This document shows positions 1 through 11,920 of a DNA stretch of 64,000 nt, in pieces. This stretch comes from Sequoia sempervirens (taxonomy: Eukaryota > Streptophyta > Pinopsida > Cupressales > Cupressaceae): contig VDFB02262569.1 of the NCBI GenBank assembly GCA_007258455.2, positions 48,896 through 112,895 of the forward strand. Reading direction: 5' to 3'. A program made the translations under genes and the position numbers. Positions within the stretch are counted from its first letter, which is position 1, and every line of letters starts with the position of its first letter. The notes below the pieces were generated by a model that saw only the letters and a program-made list of their open reading frames with translations, did not search any database and had not been told where the DNA came from.

Positions 1-429
1 AAATGTCACCATGAAGTAGTTGTTTGCTAACAACATTATTTCCATCTCCCCTTCGGGGACCAAGTACAATGAACCCACGATTCCAAAAATTGGAGCGAAA
101 CCCTCATTCCCAAAAAATTGTAGAGTAAAGCATGTTTCAAGAAATACTCGATGTCATCCACAATCAATTCAGGTTGAATGACCAACACCAACCTATCTTT
201 GGTACATTCTAGGCAACCATTTATCTTATGTATATGAGAACCACCAACTGAAACAAATCCACCATTACTTGAATTGTTTGAAAACAAACTGTATACCCTG
301 ATATTTGCACTTCTCTAAATGAGCAAAACAACTAAGAAATATGAAAAACCAAATATCAAGGACACCTCAAGATTAGCCAAAAGAGAGATAGAGTAAGAAA
401 GGAAATGACTAAACGAAATAGAAACGATA
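1..429. other. AT-rich stretch without recognised feature
   Basis: No coding similarity or repeat structure was recognised. Only short open frames occur and none resembles a protein family I know. It may be the outer part of the LTR-like sequence that follows. Confidence 0.4.
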
Positions 430-656
430 TCACCTTCCTTGCTGTTGATTTCTCCTTGATTGGCCCTTGATTGGAATGGATTGTGTGCTCCTTAGATGAT
501 GGGTTGAGTGACTAAGATGCAAGATTCTATATGCAAGATGATTAACAAAGATGGTTGAATGATTGAAAAGGCTTGAGGATTCAAATGGACAACATGTAGT
601 TATCAAAATGCAAAGTGTTGAAAATGCCCTTGAGGAGGGGGTATTTATAGAGGATC

Positions 657-1498
657 TTGAATTCTCTAGAGAATTCAATGGTAAAGATGGATCCAACAAG
701 GCCAAGATGAAGGGCTATAGTGGGTTGAGAACCCACAAGCCCTCACATCTTGACATGTGGAGGGTGAAATGGATAAGAGGATATGAGGTGGAGATGAGTT
801 GTCAAGAAGGTACATGAGGTGGAAAAGGACATGCACCTTGGGGAGTGAGGAGATTTCCACAAAAAGGGATTTCTTATCCCCAAGTGGGAGTGAAAGGGAC
901 ATTTGAGGAATTTTAGAATTCCTCAAAAATCTACATGGGAAAAGGAAAGGTGGTTGGGAGGATAAATGTGAATTAAAAATTCACATTCCTAGGATAATCT
1001 AGAGGGTAAAAGGTGGGCTCCAAAAAGGTGGGACTTGGTCACATGTGGAGATTGTGACAAGTCCAAAGTTGGTCACATGTGGAGATTGTGACAAGTCCAA
1101 GGTTCTAGAAGCCTTGGAAGGATGGAATGTGAATTAAAATTCACATATAAAAGAGGGGAATCTAGGAAGAATAAAAAGGAATTAAAAATTCCTTGGAGAA
1201 TGATTAGACTTAATTAATCAATAATTAGAAGATAAATAAGGATTAAAAGCCAACTTGCAAAAGTTGGAGGATGTGACACATCCTAATCAAGGATTAGGCA
1301 TGTGCACATCCCTAATGAAGAATTAGGAAATGGATTAGGATTAGATGAAAATGACATGTGAGGAATTAAATAAATGTAATATTTATTTAATTTATTTGAT
1401 GAAAAGAGGATTAAGGAGGGTAAGGTATTTAATTATTAATTAAATACCTTAGAGATTTGGCAGATATTAATTAAATAATAGTAATATTATTTAATTAA
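657..1498. repeat. Series of eight perfect short inverted repeats
   Basis: Perfect hairpins lie at 657-678 (22-bp palindrome TTGAATTCTCTAGAGAATTC plus AA), 902-927 (11-bp arms), 965-987 (10-bp arms, loop AAA), 1127-1146 (9-bp arms, loop AA), 1176-1194 (8-bp arms, loop AAA), 1366-1390 (10-bp arms), 1422-1450 (14-bp arms, 1-base loop) and 1467-1498 (14-bp arms). Three share the core GAATT-A(n)-AATTC with different outer arms, so arm sequences vary while self-complementarity is kept. Each was checked base by base. Function is unknown. Confidence 0.85.
1035..1102. repeat. 34-bp tandem duplication, two copies
   Basis: The unit starting TTGGTCACATGTGGAGATTG occurs twice at a 34-base period with one difference near the end. 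Each unit also contains a near inverted repeat (GGTCAC ... GTGAC). Confidence 0.85.
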
Positions 1499-1571
1499 CT
1501 CGGATAAGAGGATGTTTAGACAAAAAGCGATAAATTTGGATAAATTAAGTGTCCAAATTTGGATGTCTACA

Positions 1572-2969
1572 CAAACTATTATCAAAAACCCTCGGTGAAT
1601 GATTTGGAGAAGAAGCTCCAAATGTAGCTAAAAAATCCAGAGGGATTTGACCCCCGATGTCTCTCTCAGAGCCATGCAACAGAGAAAACAAAGACCTTAC
1701 TAGGTCAATCAAGAACTCACACCCTCACAACACAAGCTAGCCAAGGCCAGACCCAGAAAGCCGAAACTTGACCCACCTAAACAAGCACTAGCAGCGACCG
1801 CTTGTAGAAACACAAAGAGAAGGGAATGCTATAAAAAAAACTCATCCCCACCGGTGCAACCCCACACATAGCAAGAAGAAGCATGCAGTAAAAACCAACC
1901 CCCAAAGCCATAAAATTCCACCTAGTAGCAACACACAAACTAAGAAGGCAAAAAAAAAAGTAGAACCGACATGCAATGATGGGATGCCCCTCATGCAGGC
2001 CACACAACATTACTCAGATGCGTCCCAAGTAGTGCCATCTAAATCTCATCAATTATCAACTGGATCACCTACAACATTGAATTGATACTAAAAACTATTA
2101 TTGTTGTCTTATAGTTCTTTTATCTTGTGAGGTGGAGGGCTAAATTAATCTGAAAATTAGTTTTATAATAAATGAATTCACTACAATAGTCATTCATGTA
2201 TCAACAACAAATTTTTTACTTATTGTGCTTTGGATGTCTAGTTATCTTCCTACAATAGTGAATTTTCACTCTCTAGGTGTTGAAAAAATATGGGTGAGCA
2301 CATAAGAGCTCAAGTAAGGAGAAAGCATAAAAAATTATATGTCAAGCTACAAATATCCTTATGGATTGGGTCGGGAGCTATTTTTTTTCCATCACTAAGA
2401 TTTTGGCTCCATACGCTCTCTTTTTTATCCTTACCAAGTAAGTTGTACCATTTTACAGTCACTACTTCAATTGCAATGCCTCAAATGTTATGTGTGACCT
2501 ATATTGTACTTCAATACGACAAGACACAAACACTTAAAATATCTCTAAGAGCGGCCTTAGTTAAAGTGAGTTTCATGCTTATTTTCATAATTTATACATT
2601 ATTTGTGATCTCACACCTAGATCTTGTGAAGCTCTCCTTCATTCCACTTCTATAGCTAAGCTATAAAGCGTCTTCATTGACATATAGGCACAATTTTGAA
2701 TCCCAAGTAATGTATACATTGTCTTGCAAATGGTAGAAAAAATCCATTATACACTTAAATTTACAATTTTTTTTATCATATTAACAATAGTTTTTACAAA
2801 CTTTATTACAAAATGTGCAACATCTAATTCTACTCAACAACACCTAGAATAACTCAACTCAATTAAACTACCTTTATATTCACTAAATTTCATATATGTA
2901 TTATCAAGTAAAATAATTCACCATAGCACATGTTTTTTGGTTTCATAAATTGTGTCTCAATTGTTACTT
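1572..2969. other. Stretch without recognised gene
   Basis: A C-rich, A-rich segment (about 1,620-2,010) is followed by AT-rich DNA. The longest open frame, 121 codons at 2,290-2,655 on the plus strand, matches no family I recognise and has the hydrophobic composition of random AT-rich sequence. Confidence 0.5.
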
Positions 2970-3087
2970 AGTGAAATAATTTGACTTAATGGATTTATAT
3001 GTTGCTAACAAAATGGATTAGATGGCTTAGTGAAATAATTTGACTTAATGGATTTATATGTTGCTAACAAAATGGATTAGATGGCTT
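2970..3087. repeat. 59-bp perfect tandem duplication
   Basis: Two identical 59-base units beginning AGTGAAATAATTTGACTTAA lie head to tail. The lack of differences points to a recent slippage or break-repair event. Confidence 0.95.
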
Positions 3088-3369
3088 CTCTAAACAATAT
3101 GATTGACACGTATGATAAAACTTATTATAAGGAGAAACTCTTCAAAGTCTAGTTGTTCTCATTCTTTTATGATATTGGGTCTAAAATTGGTATAAGAAGG
3201 AATTTATAGAGTTGTTAAATTGCTAATCAAAATCCATGTTTTGGGTGTTATTGGGCTTTTCTTTTTCCTCCTATTAATTCAATATGATGTCAACAACCTA
3301 TAAAACAACCCTTTTGTAATAACACATATATTTTTTATTTTTTTTTGTTACATTGGAATTATTAATCCT

Positions 3370-3480
3370 TTAGAGTAAGGAACCTTGTACTATGAAATCT
3401 ACTACTTTAGAGTAAGGAACCTTGTACTATGAAATCTACTACTTTAGAGTAAGGAACCTTGTACTATGAAATCTACTACC
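3370..3480. repeat. 37-bp tandem repeat, three copies
   Basis: The unit beginning TTAGAGTAAGGAACCTTGTA starts at 3,370, 3,407 and 3,444 with no visible differences. It lies only about 280 bases from the 59-bp duplication. Confidence 0.95.
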
Positions 3481-4078
3481 AAAGTTGTGATTGATAATAG
3501 ATCTTGTGAGAATTGAACAACTATGTAGGTAATGTCATTTTTAATATTGAGCTTTTGATATTCAAATATATATGTATGCTCTTATTTATTTCAATTATTT
3601 TTGAGCTATATGTATGTCATTATTATTTTTTTATTTTTTTTTGTAGTGATTCTATTTGCTACTTACAAATTAATAGTGCTAATGAACATGGAATTCTTTT
3701 GGAAGTTTGAAATTGTTTATTAATTTAAATATCTTTATTACCAAAGCATACATGTCTTTTGATGGAGGATGGTTTATGGATGGAAAATTTTCTTCTAGAA
3801 TTTTCCCTCGTTGTATTTGCATGTCAATCTTGTATTTTTCATTGTTCATCTACTCAATTGCATGTGTTTATATGAATATATTCCATGTTAATGATGAGTA
3901 TGTAAATAAGCTAACATGTGAAGGTGTAATTATTTACATCAAATAGGGATTTCACTATTTTAATTTTTCTTCTCGAACTTGAAAGATTGGTCTTAAAGGC
4001 AATGAAATCTAAATTTAGATTTGAGTATACACTTTAAAAAATGTTTATTTCTTACCTTATTTAATGTGGTTACACGAA

Positions 4079-4277
4079 GGGGCGGAGGGCTTAGATCGAT
4101 TGGCTAAAGCATCCTATTGCAGGCAAGAGGTCACGAGGTCTAGTCTCCTCTCTTTCCCCATCGTATTTGAGGGCATGTTGTGCTAGCATCACTAATCACA
4201 TGATTTTTTTTTACCAAGCTCACTACAGTTTATAGGGGGACTACATGATTCCTACAGTCTAAAAAAAAATGTGGGTG
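4079..4277 (+). mobile_element. tRNA-derived SINE
   Basis: The head carries Pol III promoter-like boxes: an A box in GGCTTAGATCGATTGGCTAA and a B box in GAGGTCTAGTCTCC about 40 bases later. The body ends in an A-rich tail at about 4,260-4,269. TACACGAA flanks both sides (4,071-4,078 and 4,278-4,285), part of a longer imperfect duplication (GTGGTTACACGAA versus GTGGGTGTACACGAA). Boxes, tail and target duplication together support a retroposed SINE. The subfamily is not identified. Confidence 0.75.
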
Positions 4278-4462
4278 TACACGAAATTATTCTATGGATT
4301 ATTCTCCCTATTATGATAGTTTTCCTTTAATAGAGATAATTTCTTTCTTTCATTATTTTTTTTTGGACTTTCAATCCATTTTTTGTTGTAGTTTCTTTTT
4401 TCTCTTTCTAAATTTTTATAATTGCTAGCTTCCACTTTCATATTTATTAGATATATTTTTTG

Positions 4463-4575
4463 TTGGGTTTAGGGTAAAGTTGAAGCACCACTAAGAAGAT
4501 CCAACAAAATTTATAATAAATCCATGTCTCAACCAGTAATACAGGTAGTGCAAATATCATCCGAAGGATGATCAT
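4463..4575. repeat. ~110-bp dispersed repeat shared with 19,335-19,437
   Basis: The stretch beginning GGGTTTAGGGTAAAG and running to GTGCAAATATCATCC matches 19,335-19,437 with few differences. At 19.3 kb it sits where the LTR-like module ends and the decayed gypsy internal region begins, so it may be leader or early gag sequence. It has no coding signature. Confidence 0.75.
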
Positions 4576-7469
4576 CTCTTGTATTTTCGACCTTCTTTTA
4601 GTTTATTCTATCTTATATGAGTATTTTTTTATTACATGTGAGTTCATTGATGAGAGTGAAATATTTTTTCCTCATTTGTTGTAATTGAAACTATTTAGTT
4701 ACTCATTTATTATAACTGAGACATTTCAACATTTTGATATGATTTTACCAAAGGCATATCAATAAAACACCAAGACTACATGTTGTGTCAATACCTTTTC
4801 ATTCTATAGATCTCTAATGAATTATTTTTAAAAAGCAATAATATAGTTGTGCCCATAAATTTTTGTAGTGGATTTCACTCTAAAATGTTATATCTAGAAT
4901 GATTTGTTGTTAACTTATATTATGATTATGTTTTTTGTGTTCTCTTCTATCTCTTGACTACCAACAATTACCAAGCATAGTTTATCTAGATGTGCAATGA
5001 TGCAATACAACCCATCTGTATAGTTTTGTTAGCTTACTCTTTTTGTATTTGACTAAAACATAATGAAAGAAATATGCTCAAATTATTAAATAAATGGATT
5101 CTTTTAGGAGCATATGAGGATGAACATACTAGAGCACACACATACAATTTAGCTACTCTCAAGTATTATGGTTTGGAAATGATTTTAAACTTTCATATAA
5201 TGAGATCCTTCTCCAACAAGATAGTTTTTTGTTTAAAAAAATGACTCTTTTGTTGCTTTCATAACTAAAGACATATGCCAAAGAGCTACAAGAAATTTAA
5301 AACCTCGAAAGAGAAGTATCTTGCTTCTCTCATAAGGCAGACATATTCTATCTCATAAATTCCAAATAACTATCATAATAATAAAAAAAATTTACAAATC
5401 AATAATATGGATTATGATAACATTAAGCTCTTAAATAACTTCAATCTCGACTAATATTAAAAAATAGTGGAATTTCAAGACATGTCTTAGAATATCATAG
5501 GTTTGTTAAGTAATCATTTTATTTTCTGGTGATGATTTTTTTTTTTTGCTATTTAAAGTTAATCTTCATAGGATTTACGTGTTTCTTGTAGTTTCTCATC
5601 TCTTGAGAAACTCTACCATTTAGCAATACTTATTTTAGTATCATATGAAAATGAAGGAAGCATAAATCATGTAGCCATTACATTTTTTAATATTTTGGGG
5701 TTGTTTCCATTGATTGTTTAAAACATTTAATATTGATTAATAAATTAATTGAGTTTGTGCCCCATTCTCTACATCATTTTCTAGTTGTCATTTGAAACAT
5801 TCTAAGGAGTTTCTTGGATTCCATAATAAACACAAAGATCTTTTGGACCTTTGGAATCTAATAGCTCAAATTTTGAAGATAGCCAATTTAATACTGGCTA
5901 ATATATTATAGAAGAATGAAAGGAACAACTTCATAGGTATAAGAAAAAACATATTAATAGGAATTTAACCAAAAATATCAAGGTAGAACCAACAATTTAA
6001 CTTGGCTTGTTTATTGTCTAATGTAGTTTTAGTTTTTTCTGTTTTTTACAAAAAAACATTTCACCAATTTATTATATGTTAACTTGACAATGTGTATGTT
6101 GCAAATTTTTTAAAAATATATAAATAAATAAAATAATAATATTAACTTGCATCTTCTTGGAAGGGAGATTATTAACAACTACTCTAATATGTCTAAAATC
6201 ATAATAGAGCTCTTAAAGCCTTTAAATTGAATTTCATACTCACACACACCACCTCTAAATTGTAAATGGCTCTCTTATTTGTTCTAAAACTAGAAAAAAT
6301 TATAAGACACAAACAAATACTAAATGTTAGGGTATTCTTCTCAACTTGCTCTCCTTGAAACTAAATGTGTTCATAGAATACTTTCATGTTCTTTCCTAAA
6401 ATATTGGCATGTAGGATTTATTTTAGCATATAGGTAATTGATGCATTTTTCCGCGTCTCTTATCTATGACTTTTGTTTTTGCATTTATAAATAATTCATT
6501 TGCATAAATTAACAACAAATAAAATAAATCATACAACCTGATGAGGTGCAACTTTAAATGAATTTCTAGCAATATAATAAAACACCAACCCCATCTAATG
6601 GCCATGAACTACACATTTTCAACTATTCTCCTCTCTATTTGAGTGGTGTAAAAGTACATTTAAGTGCCATGATTTCACAATTGCTAAAACCTATTTGTAA
6701 ACAATATATGGTTTCCCAATTAAATCTAAAATGATAAAGAAATGAAATATCTCCCCCCAACAAGTCTTAAAAATGCAGTTTTTACAAATTCGTATAGCCA
6801 TAAACACTACAGAAGATAAATGTACAATAATACATAGATCACTAATTCTTTATATCCCAAAATGCAAGGGGGTTGCAAGTGCATGTCTTGTATGGATTTT
6901 ACAAAACTTAGATTTCAAGATCTTGAAACAAATGTTGCACATAATGAGAGTGTGTGACTATCAATCAATATTATTTTGGCTCTATTTAGTAACAATGTGT
7001 CTATCAACAATAAAGGTTGGTAAGTTTTAAAATAAATGTATCACTTCCAATGATAGATAATATTAGTCATAAAGATAGAACATGCCCAAACATAATTATT
7101 TCTACTAGAATGGTAATTTTAAGTTGCTTCCAAACAAAACAAAATTTGGATGTTTCTAGCATTAACCGAGGTGCCCATTAAACTCATAATATAATAGCTT
7201 TAGCAATGAATAAATTTAGTTCTAACTAGACTGAGATTGAAAGATTGAATCCAATTACATCTACCATAGCCATGTTGGATAAAAGAATAATATTAAGTCC
7301 AATTGTTAGTCAGCAAAGGTCCATTCATGAGATAGCAATATGAAATTAATTTGCCTTAATATGGAATTACCATGGAGAGATTCAACTTGTTTATGATGCT
7401 TAAATCAACCACTTTAACATGCTCAATAAAACCACCTTATATGAAATTAAAATTAAATTAAAATTAAGA
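4576..7469. other. AT-rich stretch without recognised gene
   Basis: No conserved protein motif, terminal repeat or tandem array was recognised in almost 3 kb. All open frames are short and AT-driven. Very old transposon remains are possible. Confidence 0.5.
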
Positions 7470-7736
7470 TAACATCACCATAAAATAACATGAAGAAATA
7501 GCAACAAATTAGTAGCCATCAGAAGATCATCTCATAACACAAAATTTATGTGGAGAAACCCTTTCAAGAAAATAATCCACTAAGAAGAGAGGCCAAGCAT
7601 GTATTATATTCAAAGGAAAGATTACATTACATTCACTTCCATCACTTCAATCCAACAAAACTTGTGTATAGAGCTTTCACTCTAACTCATCATATTACAT
7701 TTCTACCATCATAACCCTTGTTTATATAGCATTTTC
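7470..7736 (-). repeat. LTR end-like sequence (Copia-style), minus strand
   Basis: Read on the minus strand, this contains a GGGTTTCTCCACATAA-type box followed by TTTTGTGTTATGAG, like the transcribed end of plant Copia LTRs. A similar box recurs on the minus strand near 9,860 and 10,810-10,850 and in the copies of those regions. No full LTR pair was delimited, so the family is inferred. It ends where the duplicated block begins. Confidence 0.35.
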
Positions 7737-9365
7737 TCCTGGACCAAAAGTTCCCAATCAAAGCATACCATTATAGCTTGAAATATTTCTTGTAGAAAAA
7801 GGTGTCCTCCCCTGAATAACAAAATGGGTGACAAAAATAAAGGGTTATGATTATGAGATAGTCTAGAAGAAAGGCATGAAAAATATTTTAGTTGATTACC
7901 TCTTATGTAAATATGAAAATGAAGGCACATTATTTTTTTCTATCTTGGTACCTATTTGGATAGATGAGATGTAGTATAAATGGACCTATAACCTTACAAT
8001 TAATGGTATCATTTACCAATTTGAATAGGAACCTCAATATATTGTGTGGATCTAATGAACCAAACAAGTCTTCACCTATCAAGGATGGATTTATTTGATT
8101 CCCAACTCTCAACTCAAGTTTCAATTACTCTTATAATTTCACTCCTTCCTACTATAGGTCACTTAATATTTTTAAAATAAATATAAGAGAGTGAAATGAA
8201 ATTTCTTGTGGGATGAACTTAAGAAGGATGTTAATCCATTTGTATCTAAATGTGATGTGTGTCAATAGAATCAAAGAGAAACTATCAAAGCATGGGATTT
8301 TTGTACCCGCTTCCTATTCTAGATAATGTTCAATTGATATTTTTATGGATTTTATTATGGGGATTCCAATTTTGGGAGGTAAATAAGTTATTTTGGTTAT
8401 TATTGACTACCTAACTAAACATGCCAATTTTTTCCATTACCTCACTCTTACACCATTATTATGATTGTTCAACAATTCTTGAACTCTCTCTTCAAACTCC
8501 ATAGGATGCTCCACTCCAATGTCAATGATCATGATCCTAATTTTACCAATAATTGTTTCTTTTTTATGGAATTAACTTGAACATGAGTTTATCTTATCAT
8601 TCTAAAACTAATGGACAAATAGAGGTTGTGAACAAATTCCTTTAGACTTAGACCTTGTGTTGTTTTGTGTTTGAGCAACAAGAATAATAGGCTAGGTGGG
8701 TGCTTCTTGTTAATTGGTGGTATAATGCCATTTATCATACTAATTCCAAGATGATGCACTATGATTCCCTCTATGGTACTCCCCCAACTTTCTTAGTTTA
8801 TTGCATTCCAAGTTCTTCCAAGGTTGTAGTAGTTGACAATACTCTAGCCAAGTGCGAAGAAATTTTCTAGATCCCTAACACCAATCTAGTGTTGGTACAA
8901 AACTACATGAAATATTAGGTAGAATAACATTAGATAGAGTGTACCTTTATCAATTTTGATTGGGTCTTTTTACGTCTCTAGCCTGTGTAAGAAAATTCCT
9001 TTGTAGGACAAGTGAGGCCATAAGTTAAGTCCTAAATTTTATGGCCCTTCCCAAGTAATCCAATGCATTGGTGAGGTGGCCTCCAAGTTGGTACTCCACC
9101 TTCTAAGGTCCACCCATTTTTTAATGTCTCTTACCTTAAGAAAGTGCTTGTGATTGTTACTCAAATCCCAACAAAGCTACCAATGTTAGATGATGAGGGA
9201 TCTATTTTTTTAGAACATGAGGTTGTATACAATAAATACACCAAACACATTTACACTCATTCTATTGATGACATTTTATTCAAATGGAAGGATCTACAAC
9301 CTAAATATGCCACATGAGAACCATCCAACATTATCTCCAAGTTTCCTCATTTAAATATTTGAAGA
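7737..9365 (+). pseudogene. Ty3/gypsy pol remnant, copy 1 (RNase H end and integrase)
   Basis: Read across several frames, this is the 3' half of a gypsy polyprotein. It opens at the RNase H segment (DQK near 7,742, then a decayed LKYFLQ stretch). Next come an integrase linker (WDELKKDVNPF near 8,210), the core with GGK.VILVIIDYLTKHA-like residues near 8,380, and YHSKTNGQIEVVNKF near 8,600. The C-terminal end resembles KWKDLQPKYAT near 9,290, the usual last segment of such integrases. Stops and frameshifts occur throughout, so it is dead. It matches 21,135-22,162 plus 31,028-31,640 closely, and the upstream RT part is missing here. Confidence 0.85.
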
Positions 9366-9387
9366 AAGACTCTTTGAATGGAGAAAA

Positions 9388-9928
9388 TGTTACAAAATCC
9401 ATTCTTCTATATAGTAGCTAGTATTAGTTGGGTGCATATTATTTGTAAGTCACACAATACTTTATTTAATTAGAATAAAGTATTCATTCTGCATGCATGG
9501 GATGGTAGTAGTTTTCTTAAGAAAGACTCAATATCTAAGTGGAAATCCATATCCACATATTAATAATATTACACATTATTAAATGTCTACCAACCTTACA
9601 TTACATTTAATAATCCATAAAAGGCTTCTAGTTGACATAGTATGTTCCCCACACTTATACTAACTCTAGTAACACACTAAATATTGAAACACAAGGGACT
9701 ACAAGATTGTAATGAAGAAAAGGTAGTATAATCAATTTCCTACACTAATCTTGAGAGTAGTATTTTATAAAAACTTGATCTAAATTATTATACAAAGAAT
9801 ATAAAAATGTATATAAAAGCATAAATAATGAAACACATAACACTAGAATCATAAGGGGGAAATCATTTCAAGAGAAAATCCCACACTCCAATGTAGCTCA
9901 ATGTATTATTCAAATCTACAAAGAGATT
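9388..9928 (+). repeat. Start of gypsy 3' LTR, copy 1
   Basis: Just after the integrase end, a purine-rich GGAGAAAA resembling a polypurine tract precedes TGTTACAAAATCC. The copy-2 equivalent at 31,655 reads TGTTACAATACCC after the same purine run. TG after a polypurine tract is where a 3' LTR should begin. A TATA-like TTCTATATAG follows within 40 bases. The LTR end is not identified. Confidence 0.55.
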
Positions 9929-11920
9929 ACAACACACTTACATGACAAGCTTTTACAAGGGTGTCACTTGTATACAATATTGGAGCAATTTCAACAACAT
10001 TTTGGTATTTATAAATTCACTATGCAATCTACAACTCCCAAACACCAATTTATAGAAGATTCAATACAAGAAGCCACCAAATGGTAAACCATAACTATGG
10101 GAAAACACCACCACACATGTGACATGCAAATTGGGTCATAAAATCCAATGGTCCACAACATGGAGAATCGAATCCACCAAAATAATATATTTCTTACACC
10201 TATCATATGTAGTCATGAATCATAACTCATTCACCAAATATGGCACTCCATTTTTGGCTCCACAATCTCCTTAAGTCATGCTTATGATGTGCATAGTAAT
10301 ACTAAACACTATTCTAATATAACTCCCTCTTATGAACTCTTATGCATTATAATAATTTAGATCATAACATTTGTCATAAGATCCCACAAAAGTGGGGCAT
10401 CCCATATATACTAAAGAGGAAATTTAAATAACCTCTTACAACATCAACAACATATTGACACATGGAAAATAATGCCACCTCAAAATCCCATGCCCCCTTT
10501 TCAAGGTGAGGAAATATTACATAAAATAAAATGTACAAAAATAATAATTAATTAAAATCAAATGCTAGAACTTTTCTAAGGTTGAGACACCCTAATTCCT
10601 AGCAAAGATAATCCCACACATTTCTTAGAAATGCACCATTAAATATTGTTAGTCTTAGGATACAAGATTTATAACACGATTAATAGGGCAAACAACACAA
10701 TAAAATACTATCACAATAGAGATTTCAATTGATAACATGTGACAAGATTAATAACATCAAATAAACAATTAAGATGCAAACATAACAAATACAAAATATA
10801 ACACCATAATTATGTGGAGAAATCCTTGTGTAAAAAACTCCACCACTAAAGAGACCCAAGCTTTCATTGATCCCAAAAGAACATACATCGACATAATTAC
10901 TTATCTCTCTAATAGTAAGGCAACAACATCCCATGCCTCCAATATATAAATCCACTATCCCATGCCTCCAATATATAAAGATGTCATAAACAAGAAACTA
11001 TCAAATGGTATCCAAAATCATGAACCATGACAAATATCTAGCATCCCTATGGTCACAATCAAGCATCTCAAAATATTAGTAAATTTTCTGACACATTTTA
11101 TGCATCTTACACTCATAGATGCCGTACATTTTGTCATAATGGTCAAATTTACCAAAATCATAATCCAGGTGTTTCATGAGAGCGTTTAATATTTGTAACA
11201 TAACCATTAAATTAGGAAGATGCTTTATAACTCCTAATTTTGACATTTTCAACATAACCTCCTAGTTTAAAATCTTTTTACACAATATCCCACTTACAAA
11301 TAAACGACGCATTTAATCTAATCCAAAATATTAAAAAATCTTCATTATTTAATAGTATATATAATTGAATATAATTAATCTAAGACTTCAAATTAGAGGT
11401 AAACAATACCCCCTTATCCTAATAACCCCTAGCACAAGTATAACCAAAATATTCAAACAAGAAAAATATGAAACAACCAAAACATTGTATGCTATTGTAG
11501 ATAAGCAAAAACATAATATTTGATAAGTAATCTAATATAATGTTGATGAAACTCATGCAATTCCAAGTATTTAATGGGATAACTTTAGTGCCTTTTGTAT
11601 TGGTGCTTTTTCATTCTCTAGAATGATCTTTTGGCCATGATTACTCTTTCTCAACCATTGGGCAACTTACACATGGTTTCTTGGCTAGCAAGTATACTTA
11701 ATGATACATCATATTTTTATTTGGTGTATCATTCCTTTTACAAGTTGTAGGTATGTGTTGAGGCGTGTCCTTTAAATATGCATATTATCATATAGACGTT
11801 AGTAATAAAACAAAGACTGCTATATAACTGGCTATCAATTTGAGGCAAAATTTTAAAAAAATGACTTTAGAGAATTTTTAAATTAAAGAGGTACTAATAA
11901 CTATTGTGATAATGCTAATT
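9929..11920. repeat. LTR-like module, copy 1 of 3
   Basis: About 2 kb from ACAACACACTTAC to TGATAATGCTAATTTTTT occurs three times in the window: here, at 17,315-19,334, and at 32,206-37,907 where an LTR insertion splits it. It contains Copia-style LTR end signatures on the minus strand near 10,740-10,900 and a 29-bp minisatellite. On the minus strand TGTTATCAA follows CTTGTCACA near 10,730, a possible degenerate primer-binding site. It could be an LTR nested in or fused to the gypsy LTR. Confidence 0.7.
10926..10979. repeat. 29-bp minisatellite, two units
   Basis: The unit CCATGCCTCCAATATATAAA followed by TCCACTATC is present about twice. The orthologous positions in the other module copies have four units (18,297-18,400) and two units (36,956-37,003). 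Confidence 0.85.

Larger units (their letters stand above)
430..1571 (+). repeat. LTR-like sequence, hairpin-rich, probably non-autonomous
   Basis: This stretch has the texture of a plant LTR. A TATA-like GGTATTTATAGAGG lies near 640, no long coding frame is present, and the right end reads GGATGTCTACA near 1,571. It holds a 34-bp tandem duplication and eight perfect inverted repeats (listed separately). I found no partner LTR or target duplication, so the left boundary is a guess. It could also be another non-coding repeat. Confidence 0.4.

Noticed and set aside
563..817. 84-codon frame in the LTR-like region with a TATA-like word close by
   Set aside because: It crosses one of the palindromes, matches no retrotransposon or host protein and sits in LTR-like DNA.
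2290..2655. 121-codon plus-strand open frame
   Set aside because: No recognisable motif, hydrophobic AT-driven composition and no related copy in the window; not supported as a gene.
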